A stretch of 64,000 nucleotides of DNA from Pseudomonas sp. ICMP 561 (GCF_002699985.1 NZ_LKBT01000023.1:248001-312000), one strand, 5' to 3'. Shown: positions 16,745 to 25,826, numbered from the stretch's first letter. Notes: generated by a model not told the origin, from the letters alone. Numbers and translations: made by a program.

Positions 16745-17272
16745 TTAGCTGTTGTCCGGTTCATTGCTCAGGCCTGATAAAAATCTTCCGGTGATGATTG
16801 CGATTGCCTCCACTGGGGACATCAATGCTGTGTCCACAGTAAACGGAGTTTCATTCCACGCTTCGTATTCATGACTGAGCACAGACTTCCAGGTGGGCGG
16901 GGTCAGCCCCGGTACATCACTTTTTCTGCTCTCAACCCGACGCTGGTGCTCTCGTTTGTCCGAGCACACCACTTGAATATCGACTAACTGAACGCCAGCC
17001 CGTGCGGCAATTTCGTTCCAGGCTTTACGGCTTTCCATGACCGGGTTAACGCAATCAACAATAACCGAACTGCCCAATTGCAGGTTGCTCAGCGCAAGTT
17101 CATTCGCAGCCATGTACCCGCACCGACCGACATCCTGAGCAAGTTCGCCGGAGTTTCGGATAGCTTGTTCAATCGTATCTATTCGCAGGTAAACCGCACG
17201 CATGTGGCGGGTGAGTTCGCGGGCGATGGTTGTTTTACCGGTACCGGGAAGACCGCTGAAGACAATGAGCAT
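16745..17272 (-). CDS. P-loop kinase-like ATPase
   Basis: A 175-aa AAA_33-type nucleoside/shikimate-kinase-like protein. Walker A is SGLPGTGKTT at about residues 6-15; an acidic Walker B-like strand is SSVIVDCVNPV at about 69-79. A lid region is rich in Arg (KREHQRRVESRKSDVPG). Members phosphorylate small molecules or tRNA ends; the substrate here is unknown. It is 30 bp upstream of the GFA gene on the same strand and likely co-transcribed. Confidence 0.85.
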   Translation of the reverse strand: MLIVFSGLPGTGKTTIARELTRHMRAVYLRIDTIEQAIRNSGELAQDVGRCGYMAANELALSNLQLGSSVIVDCVNPVMESRKAWNEIAARAGVQLVDIQVVCSDKREHQRRVESRKSDVPGLTPPTWKSVLSHEYEAWNETPFTVDTALMSPVEAIAIITGRFLSGLSNEPDNS

Positions 17273-17309
17273 TCGGTGTCCTTAGGCTGTATTGCCCGTC
17301 TTGTTGGGG

Positions 17310-17615
17310 TCAATCAAGCACGGGACGCATGAAACTACGTTCGTAGCTGACAATGAATTTTTTCTCTGTCGCCAGTGCCACCGCTTCAATGCATTCAGCA
17401 TCGGTTTCGGCTTCTTTGCGATAGCGCTCGTAGTCCGAGAGACTTGGGAAACTGAACAGGCAACAGGCGATATTGTTGGCACCTTCTGCCGGAAGGAAGT
17501 AGCCATGGTGCAACCCGCCCAAGCGCGTTACCAACCGTATCCATAAGCGGGAATAGATTTCAAAGGCAGGGATTTGGTACGGATCAATCTGGTACTTCAC
17601 GTGGCAGGTAATCAC
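17310..17615 (-). CDS. NIPSNAP family protein
   Basis: A 101-aa dimeric alpha-beta barrel protein of the NIPSNAP family. The typical opening ITCHVKYQIDPYQIPAFEIYSR and the closing YERSFMRPV are visible. I place the start at the GTG at 17615, since AAGGAAA lies 7 nt upstream; a longer ORF to 17657 would add an unconserved basic tail. The function of bacterial members is unknown. It lies 37 bp upstream of the kinase gene on the same strand, suggesting a minus-strand operon NIPSNAP-kinase-GFA-nitrilase. Confidence 0.85.
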   Translation of the reverse strand: MITCHVKYQIDPYQIPAFEIYSRLWIRLVTRLGGLHHGYFLPAEGANNIACCLFSFPSLSDYERYRKEAETDAECIEAVALATEKKFIVSYERSFMRPVLD

Positions 17616-17834
17616 ACGAGCTTTCCTTGTTCGCAATGGTTCGTTAACAGGGCGCAAAGGTTATCAATAATTCAGCCCTGATCTGAATACTTCTGCTTGA
17701 AATAACGTCGTCGCTGCCGACTTCCCGGATACATGTGACGGGTCTGTGTATGCCGTTTTGTTCTTGAATCTGTGTCTAACATCTTTACTTTTCGCGGCTT
17801 AATCTTGCTCCGAACATTCTCAAGGAGCGACACC

Positions 17835-18470
17835 ATGCCCGAACTGTCCACCGTGGTTGCCTATGGCTTGATCTCACTTGGCATGGTGTTGACCCCCGGC
17901 CCGAATATGATTTACCTGATTTCGCGTTCGATCTGCCAGGGCCGGGTAGCCGGGTTGATTTCTCTGGGCGGCGTAGCATTGGGCTTTGTCGTTTATATGG
18001 TTCTCGCTGCGTTGGGTATCACCGCGTTGGTGATGGCCGTTCCTTATGCTTACGACGCCCTGCGAATCGGCGGGGCGTTGTATTTGCTGTATCTGGCCTG
18101 GCAGGCAGTCCGGCCCGGTGGGCGCTCTCCCTTTCAGGTCAAGGATCTGCCCAAGGACGGCCCACGCAAGCTGTTCATGATGGGTTTCATCACTAACCTC
18201 CTGAATCCTAAAGTGGCGGTGATGTATTTGTCGTTGTTGCCGCAGTTCATTGATCCTGCCGACCACGGCAGCGTACTGATGCAATCGCTGGTGCTGGGCT
18301 TTACGCAGATTTTTATCAGCGTGACCGTCAACGCGGCGATTGCCATTATGGCTGGCTCAATCGCTGCGTTTTTTGTGGGCAGGCCTTTCTGGCAGGTCGT
18401 ACAGCGCTGGCTGATGGGCACAGTACTCGCGGGGCTGGCGATGCGGATGTTGATAGAGGGGCGTCGGTAG
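17835..18470 (+). CDS. LysE-family amino-acid exporter (RhtB-like)
   Basis: A 211-aa inner-membrane exporter of the LysE/RhtB family with about six hydrophobic segments. The signature GMVLTPGPNMIYLISRSICQG is at about residues 17-37, and TNLLNPKVAVMYLSLLPQF at about 117-135. ATG 17835 has AAGGAG 8 nt upstream. Substrates in the family are amino acids such as homoserine, threonine or lysine. Monocistronic, followed by REP sequence. Confidence 0.92.
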   Translation: MPELSTVVAYGLISLGMVLTPGPNMIYLISRSICQGRVAGLISLGGVALGFVVYMVLAALGITALVMAVPYAYDALRIGGALYLLYLAWQAVRPGGRSPFQVKDLPKDGPRKLFMMGFITNLLNPKVAVMYLSLLPQFIDPADHGSVLMQSLVLGFTQIFISVTVNAAIAIMAGSIAAFFVGRPFWQVVQRWLMGTVLAGLAMRMLIEGRR

Positions 18471-18564
18471 ATCGCAACCGTTCTGCCCCTTGAATCGCGC
18501 TGCCATCCAGCTAAACAGAACCTTAGGGGAGATTTCATATTCGCTCTCGACCTTGATCGGACCT

Positions 18565-18656
18565 CGTAGGACCGGCTTTAGCCGGGAGGGCGGTATTTCT
18601 GTCGAAGGATATTTAGCGAATGTCCCTACGTTCTCCCGGCTAAAGCCGGTCCTACG
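18565..18656. repeat. REP palindrome pair (CGTAGGACCGGC type)
   Basis: CGTAGGACCGGCTTTAGCCG at 18565 and its complement CGGCTAAAGCCGGTCCTACG ending at 18656, about 45 nt apart. Same subtype as the tandem copy at 3550-3823. The rest of 18471-18839 has a further degenerate arm near 18690-18800 and no gene. Confidence 0.9.
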
Positions 18657-18839
18657 GATTTGCGTGGTTTCTATGGGCATTCATTCGCGAAGGGGCCAGT
18701 ACATTCGCCGCTTTCGTATCGTCTGATATGGCGCTTTCCCGAATGAATTCGGTCCCACAAGGACATCGCAAGCCGGATCGCCGCCTGCGCGATCCTACAT
18801 GGAATCTCTCACAGGTATCGATGTAATACTGCAACCTCA

Positions 18840-19103
18840 TCAATGCCCATGAACAGTCCACGCCACCAGCCGGGCAACCATTGGCCTGACCACCAGCACG
18901 CAAATGAATGCGGATGGCATCGCCACCCGATACGCATTCATCACATTCTTCATGTAGTGTTCATCGAAGCCGAACTCCGCCAGGGTGATCACCAGGCACA
19001 TCAGAAACGCCATGATGGTCGCCATGTAGAGCGCAAAGATGTAAGGCGTCGCTCGTTTGGGAAAGCGCAGGCGTAGGGTATTTTGGTTGGTTCCAGCAGG
19101 CAT
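18840..19103 (-). CDS. DUF2798 family membrane protein
   Basis: An 87-aa protein with two hydrophobic segments at about residues 19-40 and 60-78, fitting the DUF2798 family of small inner-membrane proteins, often found next to transport or regulator genes. The sequence RFPKRATPYIFALYMATIMAF is typical. It is divergent from the LysR gene at 19231 with a 127-bp shared region, so it may be that regulator's target. The function is unknown. Confidence 0.8.
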   Translation of the reverse strand: MPAGTNQNTLRLRFPKRATPYIFALYMATIMAFLMCLVITLAEFGFDEHYMKNVMNAYRVAMPSAFICVLVVRPMVARLVAWTVHGH

Positions 19104-19230
19104 CGGCTAACCTCTTCAATGTTGTTTGTCAAAAGAGCCGCCAAGCTAGCAAGCCGTCGAGGATGCCGGTAGCGGCGTAATGCTTGAATCACTGTTAAGT
19201 AAAATCAACGAATAAGGCATCGGGAACGCG

Positions 19231-20157
19231 ATGGATATTCTGGGGCTGATCAACACCTTTATCCGCGTGGTAGAAGCGGGCAGCATTGCTGCGGCGGCCC
19301 GGGCTCAGGGCATGAGTGCGGCGGCGGTAAGTCAGAGCATCACTCGGCTGGAAAAGCACCTCGGCACGCGGCTGCTTTCGCGTACCACGCGCAGGATGGC
19401 GCTGACTGAAAGCGGTACGCGCTATTACGAAAAGGTGAGACACATCCCGCGCGATATCGAACTTGCCTCGCAAGCCGCTGCTGTCGCCACTGATCCTCAA
19501 GGCCCGCTGCGCATCGCGACTACTGCGGCGTTCGGGCGTCATGTGTTGGCACCGCTCATGCCCGCTTTCAAGGCGGCTTACCCGCGCATTGACATCGAGT
19601 TGATCAGTGCAGACCGGCGCGTCGATCATCGTCTGGAGGGCGTGGACGTCAGTGTTCGTATCGAGGCGCAACTGAGCGATCAGTTGGTGGCGCGGCGTAT
19701 TGCATCGCTTCCGTTTGTGTTCTGCGCGTCGCCTGCTTATCTCGACCGTGAAGGCGTGCCCACCAGGCCAGAGGACTTGAAAGACCATGCCTCCCTGGTG
19801 TTTCGTTACCCCACAGACGGGCGTTTTCTGCCGTGGAATTTCATACTCGACGGCAAGCGTTTCGAGGCGAAGGTGAATCCCGGTTTTGTTTGCGATGACA
19901 TCGACATGCTCACGCAGATCGCCCTGAACGGGGGCGGCATTGCCCGGCTGGCCAGCTTTATCGCGCAACCGCTTATCGACAGCGGCCGTTTGCTGCCCTT
20001 GTTCGACTCAGGCAACCGCGGCGCTGCGGCTGCGGAGTCTGAGCCGATGGATATTTATGCGTGTGTCACAGAACGGTCGGCATTGAATGCGAAGGTACGT
20101 GCGTTTATCGCGTTTCTTGAAGATGCGTTGCAGGGCGGTTCGACTGGGCAGAAATGA
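19231..20157 (+). CDS. LysR-family transcriptional regulator
   Basis: A 308-aa LysR regulator with HTH at about residues 4-60 (SIAAAARAQGMSAAAVSQSI) and ligand domain at about 90-300 (LEGVDVSVRIEAQLSDQLVARR). It belongs to the CrgA/DmlR-like branch. Divergent from the DUF2798 gene. Ligand and targets unknown. Confidence 0.92.
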   Translation: MDILGLINTFIRVVEAGSIAAAARAQGMSAAAVSQSITRLEKHLGTRLLSRTTRRMALTESGTRYYEKVRHIPRDIELASQAAAVATDPQGPLRIATTAAFGRHVLAPLMPAFKAAYPRIDIELISADRRVDHRLEGVDVSVRIEAQLSDQLVARRIASLPFVFCASPAYLDREGVPTRPEDLKDHASLVFRYPTDGRFLPWNFILDGKRFEAKVNPGFVCDDIDMLTQIALNGGGIARLASFIAQPLIDSGRLLPLFDSGNRGAAAAESEPMDIYACVTERSALNAKVRAFIAFLEDALQGGSTGQK

Positions 20158-20227
20158 ATGTCGGGCGATCAGAACTCGCACCCCACCTGACGTTCTACTG
20201 AAAGCTACCGTGCAGCAAACACGGGAC

Positions 20228-20307
20228 CTGTAGGAGCCAACTTGTTGGCGAGACGTCGGCCCTGCAAAGTCATTTGTTCCGCCTCGCCAACAAGTTGGCT
20301 CCTACAG
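20228..20307. repeat. REPIN (GTAGGAGCCAACTTG type)
   Basis: Inverted pair GTAGGAGCCAACTTGTTGGC and GCCAACAAGTTGGCTCCTAC enclosing about 35 nt. This is the same unit that forms the seven-copy array at 27790-28970, here single and truncated 50 bp before a gene start. Confidence 0.93.
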
Positions 20308-20359
20308 AAGTATGCGTTTCAACCCTAAGGCTATGCGTTGTTTGCCAGGAGACCACACA

Positions 20360-21334
20360 TTGAGTCACGACGAGCTTCAGTCCTTTAGCGAACATGAAGT
20401 CGCAGAAATGCAGCGCTTCAACAAAAAGCTCGGCTGGCTACCGCGTTTTCGAATCCGCAATCGCTTCACGCCTCAGGTGATTCAGACGCTGCTTAAAGCG
20501 GGTCAAATTGCTGGCGCGGGCAAGTTGGCCAAGCAGGGACAGCAGGCTGAAAAGCGTTCAGTCGGTGTCGATGGCATTTCGGTCCCCGTGCGGATATTGA
20601 GGCCCAAAGGCAAAGCAAAAGGCGTGGTGCTTGATATCCATGGCGGTGGCTGGGTCATCGGTAATGCACAAATGAACGACGACCTTAACCTGGCTTTAGT
20701 GAACGCATGCGAAGTCGCCGTGGTCTCGGTGGATTATCGTCTCGCAGTATCGACGCCCGTTGAAGGTTTGATGGATGACTGTCTTTCTGCGGCGCGCTGG
20801 CTACTGAGTGGCGCCAGTGAGGAGTTTGCCGGTTTACCCGTGATCGTTATCGGCGAATCGGCAGGCGGGCATCTGGCAGCGGCGACACTTCTTCGGCTTA
20901 AAGCCTGGCCAGATTTGCTTGGGCGAGTGAGCGGGACGGTCCTGTATTACGGCGTTTACGATCTGACCGGAACGCCAAGCGTCCGCGCTGCCGGTCCTGA
21001 AACCCTGGTGCTGCATGGCCCGGGCATGGTCGATGCGTTGCGTCTGCTGACGCCGGACGCAACTGATGAAGAGCGTCGTCAACCGCCGTTATCGCCCTTG
21101 TACGGCGATCTTACGGGCATGCCGCCTGCGCTGATGTTTGCCGGTGAGCTGGACCCGCTGCTGGACGACACCGTGCAGATGGCTGAACGATGGGCGAAGT
21201 CGTCGGAAGTGGAAGTACACGTGACGCCGGTTTGTGCGCACGGCTTCATTCACTTCCCTACGGCGATGACGGGACGGGTGCTTGCGCGCAGCCATCGGTG
21301 GATTTCGGACCGGATCAGCGCGGTAAAGGTTTGA
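20360..21334 (+). CDS. Alpha/beta hydrolase (hormone-sensitive-lipase-like esterase)
   Basis: A serine esterase/lipase of the HSL (acetyl-hydrolase) family, 324 aa. Oxyanion motif HGGGWVIG at about residue 100, nucleophile elbow GESAGG (Ser catalytic), Asp in GELDPLLDD and His in CAHGFIHF. I choose the TTG at 20360 because CAGGAG is 8 nt upstream; an ATG at 20312 is in frame but lies 5 nt after a REP palindrome without SD. No signal peptide, so cytoplasmic. Monocistronic. Confidence 0.88.
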   Translation: MSHDELQSFSEHEVAEMQRFNKKLGWLPRFRIRNRFTPQVIQTLLKAGQIAGAGKLAKQGQQAEKRSVGVDGISVPVRILRPKGKAKGVVLDIHGGGWVIGNAQMNDDLNLALVNACEVAVVSVDYRLAVSTPVEGLMDDCLSAARWLLSGASEEFAGLPVIVIGESAGGHLAAATLLRLKAWPDLLGRVSGTVLYYGVYDLTGTPSVRAAGPETLVLHGPGMVDALRLLTPDATDEERRQPPLSPLYGDLTGMPPALMFAGELDPLLDDTVQMAERWAKSSEVEVHVTPVCAHGFIHFPTAMTGRVLARSHRWISDRISAVKV

Positions 21335-21398
21335 ACCCTTTAGGCCGGGCCAGAAGGTGCCACCTTTGTCTTCGGCTCGGCCGCCCCATCAATGTTGA

Positions 21399-22280
21399 TC
21401 AATCTGCGATTGAGTTCAGATCTGCCATGATTTCATCCGACAGCACCAGCTCGCTCACGGCAAGGTTTTCGCGCAAGTGCGCCACCGAGGATGTGCCGGG
21501 GATCAGCAGAATATTGGGAGCGCGACGCAGCAGCCATGCCAGTGCCAGTTGCTTTGGCATGACGTTGAGTCGTTGCGCAACGGTCGACAATGCGGATGAC
21601 TGCAGCGGCGTGAACCCGCCCAACGGAAAGAACGGCACATAGGCAATACCGTCACGCGCCAGTTGGTCGATCACCGCGTTATCGTCCTGATGAGCGATGT
21701 TGTAGAGGTTTTGTACGCAAACGACATTGATGAGTTTGCGCGCCTCAGCGATTTGCGTGGGGGTGACGTTGCTGATGCCGATATGGCGAACGAGTCCTTT
21801 CTGCTGCAATTCTGCAACGGCGCTCAATTGTTCTTCTATCGAACCTTCGGCTGTTCCCATTGCGCTGAACATGGTGCGCACGTTCACCACATCCAGCACG
21901 TCCAGGCCCAGATTACGCAGGTTGTCGTGCACAGCCTGGGTCAGGTCTTTTTTCGACGTGGCTGGAATCCAGGAGCCGTCTTCGCCGCGAATGGCGCCCA
22001 CCTTGGTAACTATCGTCAGGTCATCTCGATAGGGATGCAGTGCTTCGCGAATAATCTGGTTGGTGACATGCGGCCCGTAAAAGTCGCTGGTGTCGATGTG
22101 GTTCACGCCCGACTCGACGGCTGCACGCAGCACGTCCACCGCGGCTTGACGATCTTTCGGCGGGCCAAATACACCGGGACCTGCGAGCTGCATTGCGCCG
22201 TAACCGATTCGGTTCACCTGGCGGTCGCCAAGATTGAACGAGCCGCTTTTGTTGCCTCTTTTGTTTAAAGCATCCGTCAT
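21399..22280 (-). CDS. Aldo/keto reductase family oxidoreductase
   Basis: A 293-aa AKR, NADPH-dependent reduction of an aldehyde or ketone. N-terminal IGYGAMQLAG, catalytic Asp/Tyr in NHIDTSDFYGPH and Lys in IVTKVG are present. The usual catalytic His strand reads DVVNVRTMF, so the His is replaced, as in the YdbC-like subgroup. C-terminal LIPGTSSVAHLRENL is the cofactor phosphate-binding segment. The ATG at 22280 matches the family length; an upstream start at 22349 would cross the TetR operator region. Divergent from a TetR regulator, which likely represses it. Confidence 0.9.
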   Translation of the reverse strand: MTDALNKRGNKSGSFNLGDRQVNRIGYGAMQLAGPGVFGPPKDRQAAVDVLRAAVESGVNHIDTSDFYGPHVTNQIIREALHPYRDDLTIVTKVGAIRGEDGSWIPATSKKDLTQAVHDNLRNLGLDVLDVVNVRTMFSAMGTAEGSIEEQLSAVAELQQKGLVRHIGISNVTPTQIAEARKLINVVCVQNLYNIAHQDDNAVIDQLARDGIAYVPFFPLGGFTPLQSSALSTVAQRLNVMPKQLALAWLLRRAPNILLIPGTSSVAHLRENLAVSELVLSDEIMADLNSIAD

Positions 22281-22319
22281 GTCTATCGCTCTTGCTTCGC
22301 TTGGGGGAAAACTATGATA

Positions 22320-22333
22320 TGAAGGAACCTTCA
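22320..22333. promoter_or_regulatory. Candidate TetR operator
   Basis: TGAAGG-AA-CCTTCA, a 14-bp perfect-arm palindrome inside the 72-bp region shared by the AKR gene and the TetR gene, 20 bp before the TetR start. Position and symmetry fit an autoregulatory TetR site; not proven. Confidence 0.55.
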
Positions 22334-22352
22334 GGTTTTGAATTCGCATTCC

Positions 22353-22991
22353 ATGAGCACGGTCAAAGCATCGTTAAAGCCAAGAAAATCAGCGGTTCAG
22401 GCCCGATCCGTCGCGACGGTTGAGGCGCTTCACACGGCGACCCTTCAGGTTTTGACCCAGTACGGGCTGACCCGCTGCACCACCACGCGGGTCGCCGAGC
22501 GGGCCGGGATGTCGGTTGGCAGCGTCTATCAGTACTACCCGAATCGCGATGCGCTGCTGGCGGCAGTGCTCGAAAAGCATCTGCAGGAAGTTGTCGATAC
22601 CGTTGAGTTGGCCTGTGGTCGATGTCACGGAAAAACAGTCGCTGAAATGGCATCGGGTTTTATCGTGGCGTTTCTGGCTGTCAAACTGCGTGATCCGGTG
22701 GTATCGAAAGCGCTCTACGCCATCGCAGCAGAGCGGGGCGGAGCTGAACTGGTCGCCCGCATAAACGCCCGTATGCTAGTCGCGATGACGAACATGCTGA
22801 CCACGGCGTCTGACGCACATTTTGACAATCCCGCCCTGATTGCCTCGATCTCGCATACCGCAGTGGTCGGACCTGTGCGTGCCTTGCTTGAAGGGCATGG
22901 CAATCCTGACTTCGAGACCTGCCTCGAAGAGCAATTGACGCTGATGTTGACGGCCTATCTTCAAGTTCATCAGCGCGTTAAACGCCCATGA
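22353..22991 (+). CDS. TetR-family transcriptional regulator
   Basis: A 212-aa TetR regulator. The HTH lies at about residues 25-70 (TRVAERAGMSVGSVYQYYPN is the recognition helix and its tail). The C-terminal ligand domain is variable. ATG 22353 is used; a TTG at 22338 is in frame without a better SD. Divergent from the AKR gene and overlapping the next gene by 4 bp (ATGA), so the GNAT downstream is translationally coupled. Confidence 0.93.
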   Translation: MSTVKASLKPRKSAVQARSVATVEALHTATLQVLTQYGLTRCTTTRVAERAGMSVGSVYQYYPNRDALLAAVLEKHLQEVVDTVELACGRCHGKTVAEMASGFIVAFLAVKLRDPVVSKALYAIAAERGGAELVARINARMLVAMTNMLTTASDAHFDNPALIASISHTAVVGPVRALLEGHGNPDFETCLEEQLTLMLTAYLQVHQRVKRP

Positions 22992-23482
22992 AGCCTTTTA
23001 GAATTCGTGAATTAACCTCAGCCGACACTGAGGCGTTGCTGGCGTTTGAAGTGCGTAACCGTGAGTGGTTTGAATCGCACATCGATGCCCGCGAGCCTGA
23101 CTTCTACTCGTTGCAAGGTGTCGCGGAGCATATCGACTGCTATCTCGCCGACTTTGCCCTTGGCGTCTGGCATCCATTTGTTATCGAAGATTCCAGTGGG
23201 CGAATAGTCGGACGGGCAAATCTGAAAGGCATGAGTTCGTCAGGCCAGACTGCTGAGGTTGGTTATCGAATTGATCAGGAGGCATGCGGACAGGGGCTGG
23301 CCACATTGGCGTTGAGGCATATGATCGAGCAGGCAAAGGAGCGTTGGGGGCTTGTGCAACTGGTTGCTTACGTCTTCAAGGAAAACCTTGGTTCGAGGAA
23401 GGTGCTTGAGCGCTGTGGTTTTCGGTTGGAGCAGTTGTCGGGTGATGATGCTGCTGAGTGTCGGTTTGTTCTTTCGGTTTAG
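22988..23482 (+). CDS. GNAT acetyltransferase (RimJ/RimL type)
   Basis: A 164-aa acetyltransferase of the RimJ/RimL-like branch, which acetylates protein N-termini or small amines. The acetyl-CoA loop DQEACGQGLATLALRHMI is at about residues 98-115; KENLGSRKVLERCGFR is the C-terminal motif. ATGA overlap with the TetR gene suggests co-expression under the same operator. Confidence 0.9.
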   Translation: MKPFRIRELTSADTEALLAFEVRNREWFESHIDAREPDFYSLQGVAEHIDCYLADFALGVWHPFVIEDSSGRIVGRANLKGMSSSGQTAEVGYRIDQEACGQGLATLALRHMIEQAKERWGLVQLVAYVFKENLGSRKVLERCGFRLEQLSGDDAAECRFVLSV

Positions 23483-23531
23483 AGAGGTCTGCATTCCGAT
23501 ACGCCGTTTTGTCTGGATGGCACGCCGCTGT

Positions 23532-23613
23532 CCGGTAGGAGCTAACTTGTTGGCGAGGCATTGGACCTTCTCAATCAGATAATCCGCTTCGCCAACAAGT
23601 TGGCTCCTACCGG
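23532..23613. repeat. REPIN (GTAGGAGC-TAACTTG type)
   Basis: Inverted pair CCGGTAGGAGCTAACTTGTTG and CAACAAGTTGGCTCCTACCGG around a 35-nt spacer. Same family as the array at 27790. Confidence 0.93.
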
Positions 23614-23642
23614 GACGGCGTTTCAATTCAATTTGATCAGCA

Positions 23643-24017
23643 TTAATGACCCCGGCCACCTCCAAAGGACCAGTCTTCGCTTGCGGTCGTGGTGATGACC
23701 ACCATCACATCCTCGGGGTTGAACCCTGGCGAACGTCCCAGTTTTTCCACCAGATCCCGATAAAAGCGCTGTCTGGTTTCAACGCGGCGAGGACGTCCAG
23801 CGGTAATCGCGATCAACACAAAGTCCTGGCTGCGCGGCCCGCCGAGATAGTTGCGGTCAAATATCAGCTCGCCCACTTCATGCTGGTGAATGACCTGAAA
23901 ACGATCTGCCTCGGGCACCTCGAAACTGTCGACCAATGCTTCGTGCAAACTCTGAGACAGTGCCTGTAAATAGTCAGCGGATTTGCCTCGGTGCAGCGAA
24001 ATACGTGCGAATGGCAT
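23643..24017 (-). CDS. Tautomerase family protein (MSAD/cis-CaaD-like)
   Basis: A 124-aa tautomerase-superfamily protein with the N-terminal catalytic Pro2 (MPFARISLHRG). The C-terminal FNPEDVMVVITTTASEDWSFG resembles the longer Tautomerase_2 branch that includes malonate semialdehyde decarboxylase relatives. A single long chain containing both beta-alpha-beta halves fits 124 aa. It lies 6 bp downstream of the CMD-family gene on the same strand, so the two form an operon, divergent from a LysR. Substrate unknown. Confidence 0.88.
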   Translation of the reverse strand: MPFARISLHRGKSADYLQALSQSLHEALVDSFEVPEADRFQVIHQHEVGELIFDRNYLGGPRSQDFVLIAITAGRPRRVETRQRFYRDLVEKLGRSPGFNPEDVMVVITTTASEDWSFGGGRGH

Positions 24018-24023
24018 GAATGA

Positions 24024-24359
24024 TTACTCCTGGCCGCTGACAGGGTGGGCTTCTAGTTCCCTGAGCAGATTCAGTGCCGAAGCTGCCGTTGGCCAGCCTG
24101 AATAGAACGCCAGATGGGTGATGGCCTCGTTCAATTCATCGACACTCAAACCGTTATCCCGCGCGCGTTGTAAATGAAACGGCAGTTGCTCGAGCCGGTA
24201 CATCGCTACCAGCGCAGCCACTGTCGTCAGGCTGCGTTCACGGGGCGTCAGTTGAGTGCGTTTCCACATGTCGCCAAACAGCACGCTGTCTGTCAGTTCG
24301 GCAAACTTTTGCGGATATTGCCCTTGTTGCTCCAGCTCCTGAACGATGGATGAACTCAT
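24024..24359 (-). CDS. Carboxymuconolactone decarboxylase (CMD) family protein
   Basis: A 111-aa CMD-domain protein: the core LTPRERSLTTVAALVAMYRL then PFHLQRARDNGLSVDELNEAI is typical. It lacks the CxxC of the AhpD peroxidase branch, so it is closer to gamma-carboxymuconolactone decarboxylase-like proteins. Operon with the tautomerase downstream. The pair with a divergent LysR is a recurrent arrangement in Pseudomonas, often linked to reactive aldehyde or oxidant response; that role is inference. Confidence 0.88.
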   Translation of the reverse strand: MSSSIVQELEQQGQYPQKFAELTDSVLFGDMWKRTQLTPRERSLTTVAALVAMYRLEQLPFHLQRARDNGLSVDELNEAITHLAFYSGWPTAASALNLLRELEAHPVSGQE

Positions 24360-24465
24360 GATGCTTTCTCTTGATTCGCCAATGAGTCAGGAAAACTACC
24401 AAGTCGTAATCATTCCGAATATCAGATTTAATGGCGCTAATGATCCCAAATAAGTGGACTGTTTC

Positions 24466-25353
24466 ATGCGTCGTCCCACCTTCGATCTTGATGTGTTGCG
24501 TACTTTCGTCACCGGCGTTGAATTCAACAGTTTCGCTAAAGCGGCAGATCGTCTCGGGCGCTCAACGTCTGCGGTCAGTGCTCAATTAAAAAAGCTGGAA
24601 GAACAGGTTGGCACGCCTGTGTTGGCCAAATCGGGACGCGGGCTGGTCCTGACGCCCGTCGGGGAATCTCTGCTGAGTCATGCCCGTCGATTACTAGAAC
24701 TGAACGACGGCATTTTTCAAACTTTGCACGAGAGCCAGACGGCCGGAACCATTCGTCTTGGTCTTCAGGAGGACTTTGGGGAGCACTTTCTCAGCGAGAT
24801 CCTTCGGCGTTTTGTGCAGACGTATCCAATGGTGAGTCTCGAAGTCCGTATCGCACGCAATGCCGAATTGCTCGCGCTGATTGAAATCGCGGGGCTGGAC
24901 CTGGCCCTGACCTGGGACACCGGGCACACCTCGCCCTATGCCGAGCATTTAGGCGAAACCCAAATGCACTGGATCGGGATTCGCGACACCCCGTTGCTGA
25001 GCCGTCTTGTGGATTCGCCCCTGCCGTTGATCCTGTTCGACGCCCCGTGCGTATTGCGCAGCGCCGCCACCCAGGCCTTGGATGCTGCGCAAATTCCGTG
25101 GCGCATAGCGCTGACCAGCCCCAGCGTAGGAGGAATCTGGGCCGCCGTCGCAGCCGGATTGGGAGTGACGCTGCGAACACGCATCGGCCTGCCGGATAAC
25201 CTGACTGTTCTGGACGGTTTACCCTCGGTGCCGAGCCTTGGGTACGTGCTTCATGGCGCAGGAGACGACCCAACGCCTGCGACGAGGCATCTGGCTGAGT
25301 TGATAAGGATGAGTTTGCAGGAGCAGACGGTCAATTTTGTTGGCGCGCAATAG
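24466..25353 (+). CDS. LysR-family transcriptional regulator
   Basis: A 295-aa LysR regulator, HTH at about residues 6-62 (SFAKAADRLGRSTSAVSAQL), effector domain at about 88-290. ATG 24466 chosen; a GTG at 24454 is possible. It diverges from the CMD-tautomerase pair across 106 bp and probably controls it. The effector is unknown. Confidence 0.92.
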   Translation: MRRPTFDLDVLRTFVTGVEFNSFAKAADRLGRSTSAVSAQLKKLEEQVGTPVLAKSGRGLVLTPVGESLLSHARRLLELNDGIFQTLHESQTAGTIRLGLQEDFGEHFLSEILRRFVQTYPMVSLEVRIARNAELLALIEIAGLDLALTWDTGHTSPYAEHLGETQMHWIGIRDTPLLSRLVDSPLPLILFDAPCVLRSAATQALDAAQIPWRIALTSPSVGGIWAAVAAGLGVTLRTRIGLPDNLTVLDGLPSVPSLGYVLHGAGDDPTPATRHLAELIRMSLQEQTVNFVGAQ

Positions 25354-25370
25354 GGCGTTAAGCAACGCCC
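25353..25370 (+). terminator. Hairpin after the LysR gene
   Basis: GGGCGTT-AAGC-AACGCCC, a 7-bp perfect stem with a 4-nt loop that begins at the last base of the stop codon. No T-tract, so termination is uncertain; it may serve both convergent genes. Confidence 0.4.
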
Positions 25371-25398
25371 TGACGAAACCGTTGCTCTGTTATCCCTA

Positions 25399-25698
25399 TC
25401 AATCAGGTTTTTTAACCATCATGTACTGGCTGAAATTATTGATGTGATCGTCCAGATTATCTTCAAGCATTAGCCGGTACTGATCACAAAAATACTTCAG
25501 CATCGCCTCACGCGCCTGAGCCATTTCCTCGCCGGACTTGAAGCTGCGCGCGCTGACCCAGGCATTGAATCTTGTGGTGCCAAACATCATGGATGCATTG
25601 ACCTGTCCGAGGTTTTCGAACGCTTTAAGCTGCTCGTTGGACAGTTCGATGTGCGCGTCGGCGCGGTCATAGAATGCTTGGTCGGTGGTATCTGACAT
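25399..25698 (-). CDS. DUF3144 family protein
   Basis: A 99-aa soluble protein of the DUF3144 family, recognised by FYDRADAHIELSNEQLK near the N-terminus and the ARSFKSGEEMAQAREAMLKYF segment. Widely conserved in gamma-proteobacteria, function unknown. Convergent with the LysR gene. Confidence 0.85.
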   Translation of the reverse strand: MSDTTDQAFYDRADAHIELSNEQLKAFENLGQVNASMMFGTTRFNAWVSARSFKSGEEMAQAREAMLKYFCDQYRLMLEDNLDDHINNFSQYMMVKKPD

Positions 25699-25826
25699 TG
25701 CGGATTATCCTGGTCATTTTTTTTGGCTGGGTGCATTAAAGCATCTGCGTCGTCTGCATCCATAATTGCAATCGTTTGCGGGAGCTCAACGCCTGTCACC
25801 ACGAGGTCTTGCGGCAAACAATGGGT

